Shown here: piece after piece, positions 16,080 through 16,291 of the stretch
Numbering within the stretch: position 1 is the first letter of the stretch
How the letters are laid out: every line of letters begins with the position of its first letter
Source: Stenotrophomonas sp.
Lineage (GTDB): Bacteria > Pseudomonadota > Gammaproteobacteria > Xanthomonadales > Xanthomonadaceae
Assembly: GCA_003525885.1 (NCBI GenBank)
Contig: DQIG01000117.1
Location: 1-16,291 of the forward strand
DNA: 16,291 nt
Direction of reading: 5' to 3'
Notes under the pieces: model-generated
Seen by the model: the letters and a program-made list of their open reading frames with translations, nothing else
What the model was told of the DNA's origin: nothing
Database searches by the model: none
Translations under genes and position numbers: made by a program

Positions 16080-16291
16080 ATGACGGAACAACTAGTCGTT
16101 CACCGGTACGAACAACCCGATGACAAGGGGCTGAGCTGGCCTCGCATCGTCGGCATCGCGTTTGTAATCGCCCTGCATCTGGCCGCCTTCATGATGCTCC
16201 TGATCCCCGCCGTGGCCCCCAAGGCCGTGGCTGAGAAGGAGCGTAACGTCATGGTGACCATCGTCGACGCACCGCCGCCGCCGCCCCCGCC
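16080..16291 (+). CDS. tonB: Energy transducer TonB, N-terminal fragment
   Basis: Seventy codons and two bases are visible; the gene runs off the right edge. A 23-residue cytoplasmic N-terminus (MTEQLVVHRYEQ...) is followed by a single membrane anchor at about 24-45. The anchor includes His33 in ALHLAAF, the position where TonB proteins carry the conserved TM histidine that contacts ExbB/ExbD. Then comes a short polar segment and the start of a proline run (from residue 65), the Pro-rich periplasmic linker. TonB transmits proton-motive force to outer-membrane receptors for siderophores, cobalamin and, in Xanthomonadaceae, many plant sugars. The Shine-Dalgarno is weak. An in-frame TTG lies 15 nt upstream, but the ATG is preferred. 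exbB and exbD would be expected just past the window. Confidence 0.9.
   Translation, partial: MTEQLVVHRYEQPDDKGLSWPRIVGIAFVIALHLAAFMMLLIPAVAPKAVAEKERNVMVTIVDAPPPPPP

Overview
This window is the chromosomal origin neighbourhood of a high-GC gammaproteobacterium of the Xanthomonadaceae, most probably Stenotrophomonas (S. maltophilia-like). Three things point there. The gene order is mnmE / ~900-aa ORF / yidC / rnpA / rpmH // dnaA / dnaN / recF / gyrB. A tonB gene lies a few genes beyond gyrB. A GTAG-headed hairpin repeat of the SMAG type, known from S. maltophilia, abuts the yidC stop codon. From memory, the published oriC locus of Xanthomonas campestris pv. campestris 17 has the same order (thdF=mnmE, orf900, yidC, rnpA, rpmH, dnaA, dnaN, recF, gyrB), with the minimal origin in the dnaA-dnaN gap.

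Layout. The left arm (1-5215) is on the minus strand. rpmH has a strong promoter and is followed by rnpA and yidC, which overlap as TGATG. A terminator and the SMAG repeat come next, then an 890-aa multidomain lipoprotein (NodB deacetylase + caspase-like domain + EF-hand-like loop + TPRs), and then the first 22 codons of mnmE. The right arm (5471-16291) is on the plus strand: dnaA, oriC gap, dnaN, terminator, a gene-free 0.97-kb stretch, recF, gyrB, a CPBP (Rce1-like) membrane protease, an M48 lipoprotein protease, an exported TPR protein, and the start of tonB, cut by the window edge.

Replication and segregation signals are dense between 5300 and 10220. DnaA-box matches fall in three groups: upstream of dnaA, between dnaA and dnaN, and between dnaN and recF. 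Five parS-like sites (core GTTCCACGTGGAAC; three perfect, one with one mismatch, one degenerate) run from the end of dnaN to the end of recF. Two of the perfect ones lie inside recF and encode the peptide Phe-His-Val-Glu.

The genes form three functional blocks: replication initiation and DNA topology (dnaA, dnaN, recF, gyrB); translation, RNA processing and membrane insertion (rpmH, rnpA, yidC, mnmE); and envelope functions (the caspase/deacetylase lipoprotein, the two proteases, the TPR protein and TonB). The least ordinary items are the 890-aa lipoprotein and the gene-free dnaN-recF stretch with its DnaA boxes and parS sites. No mobile element, CRISPR array, tRNA or rRNA was seen.
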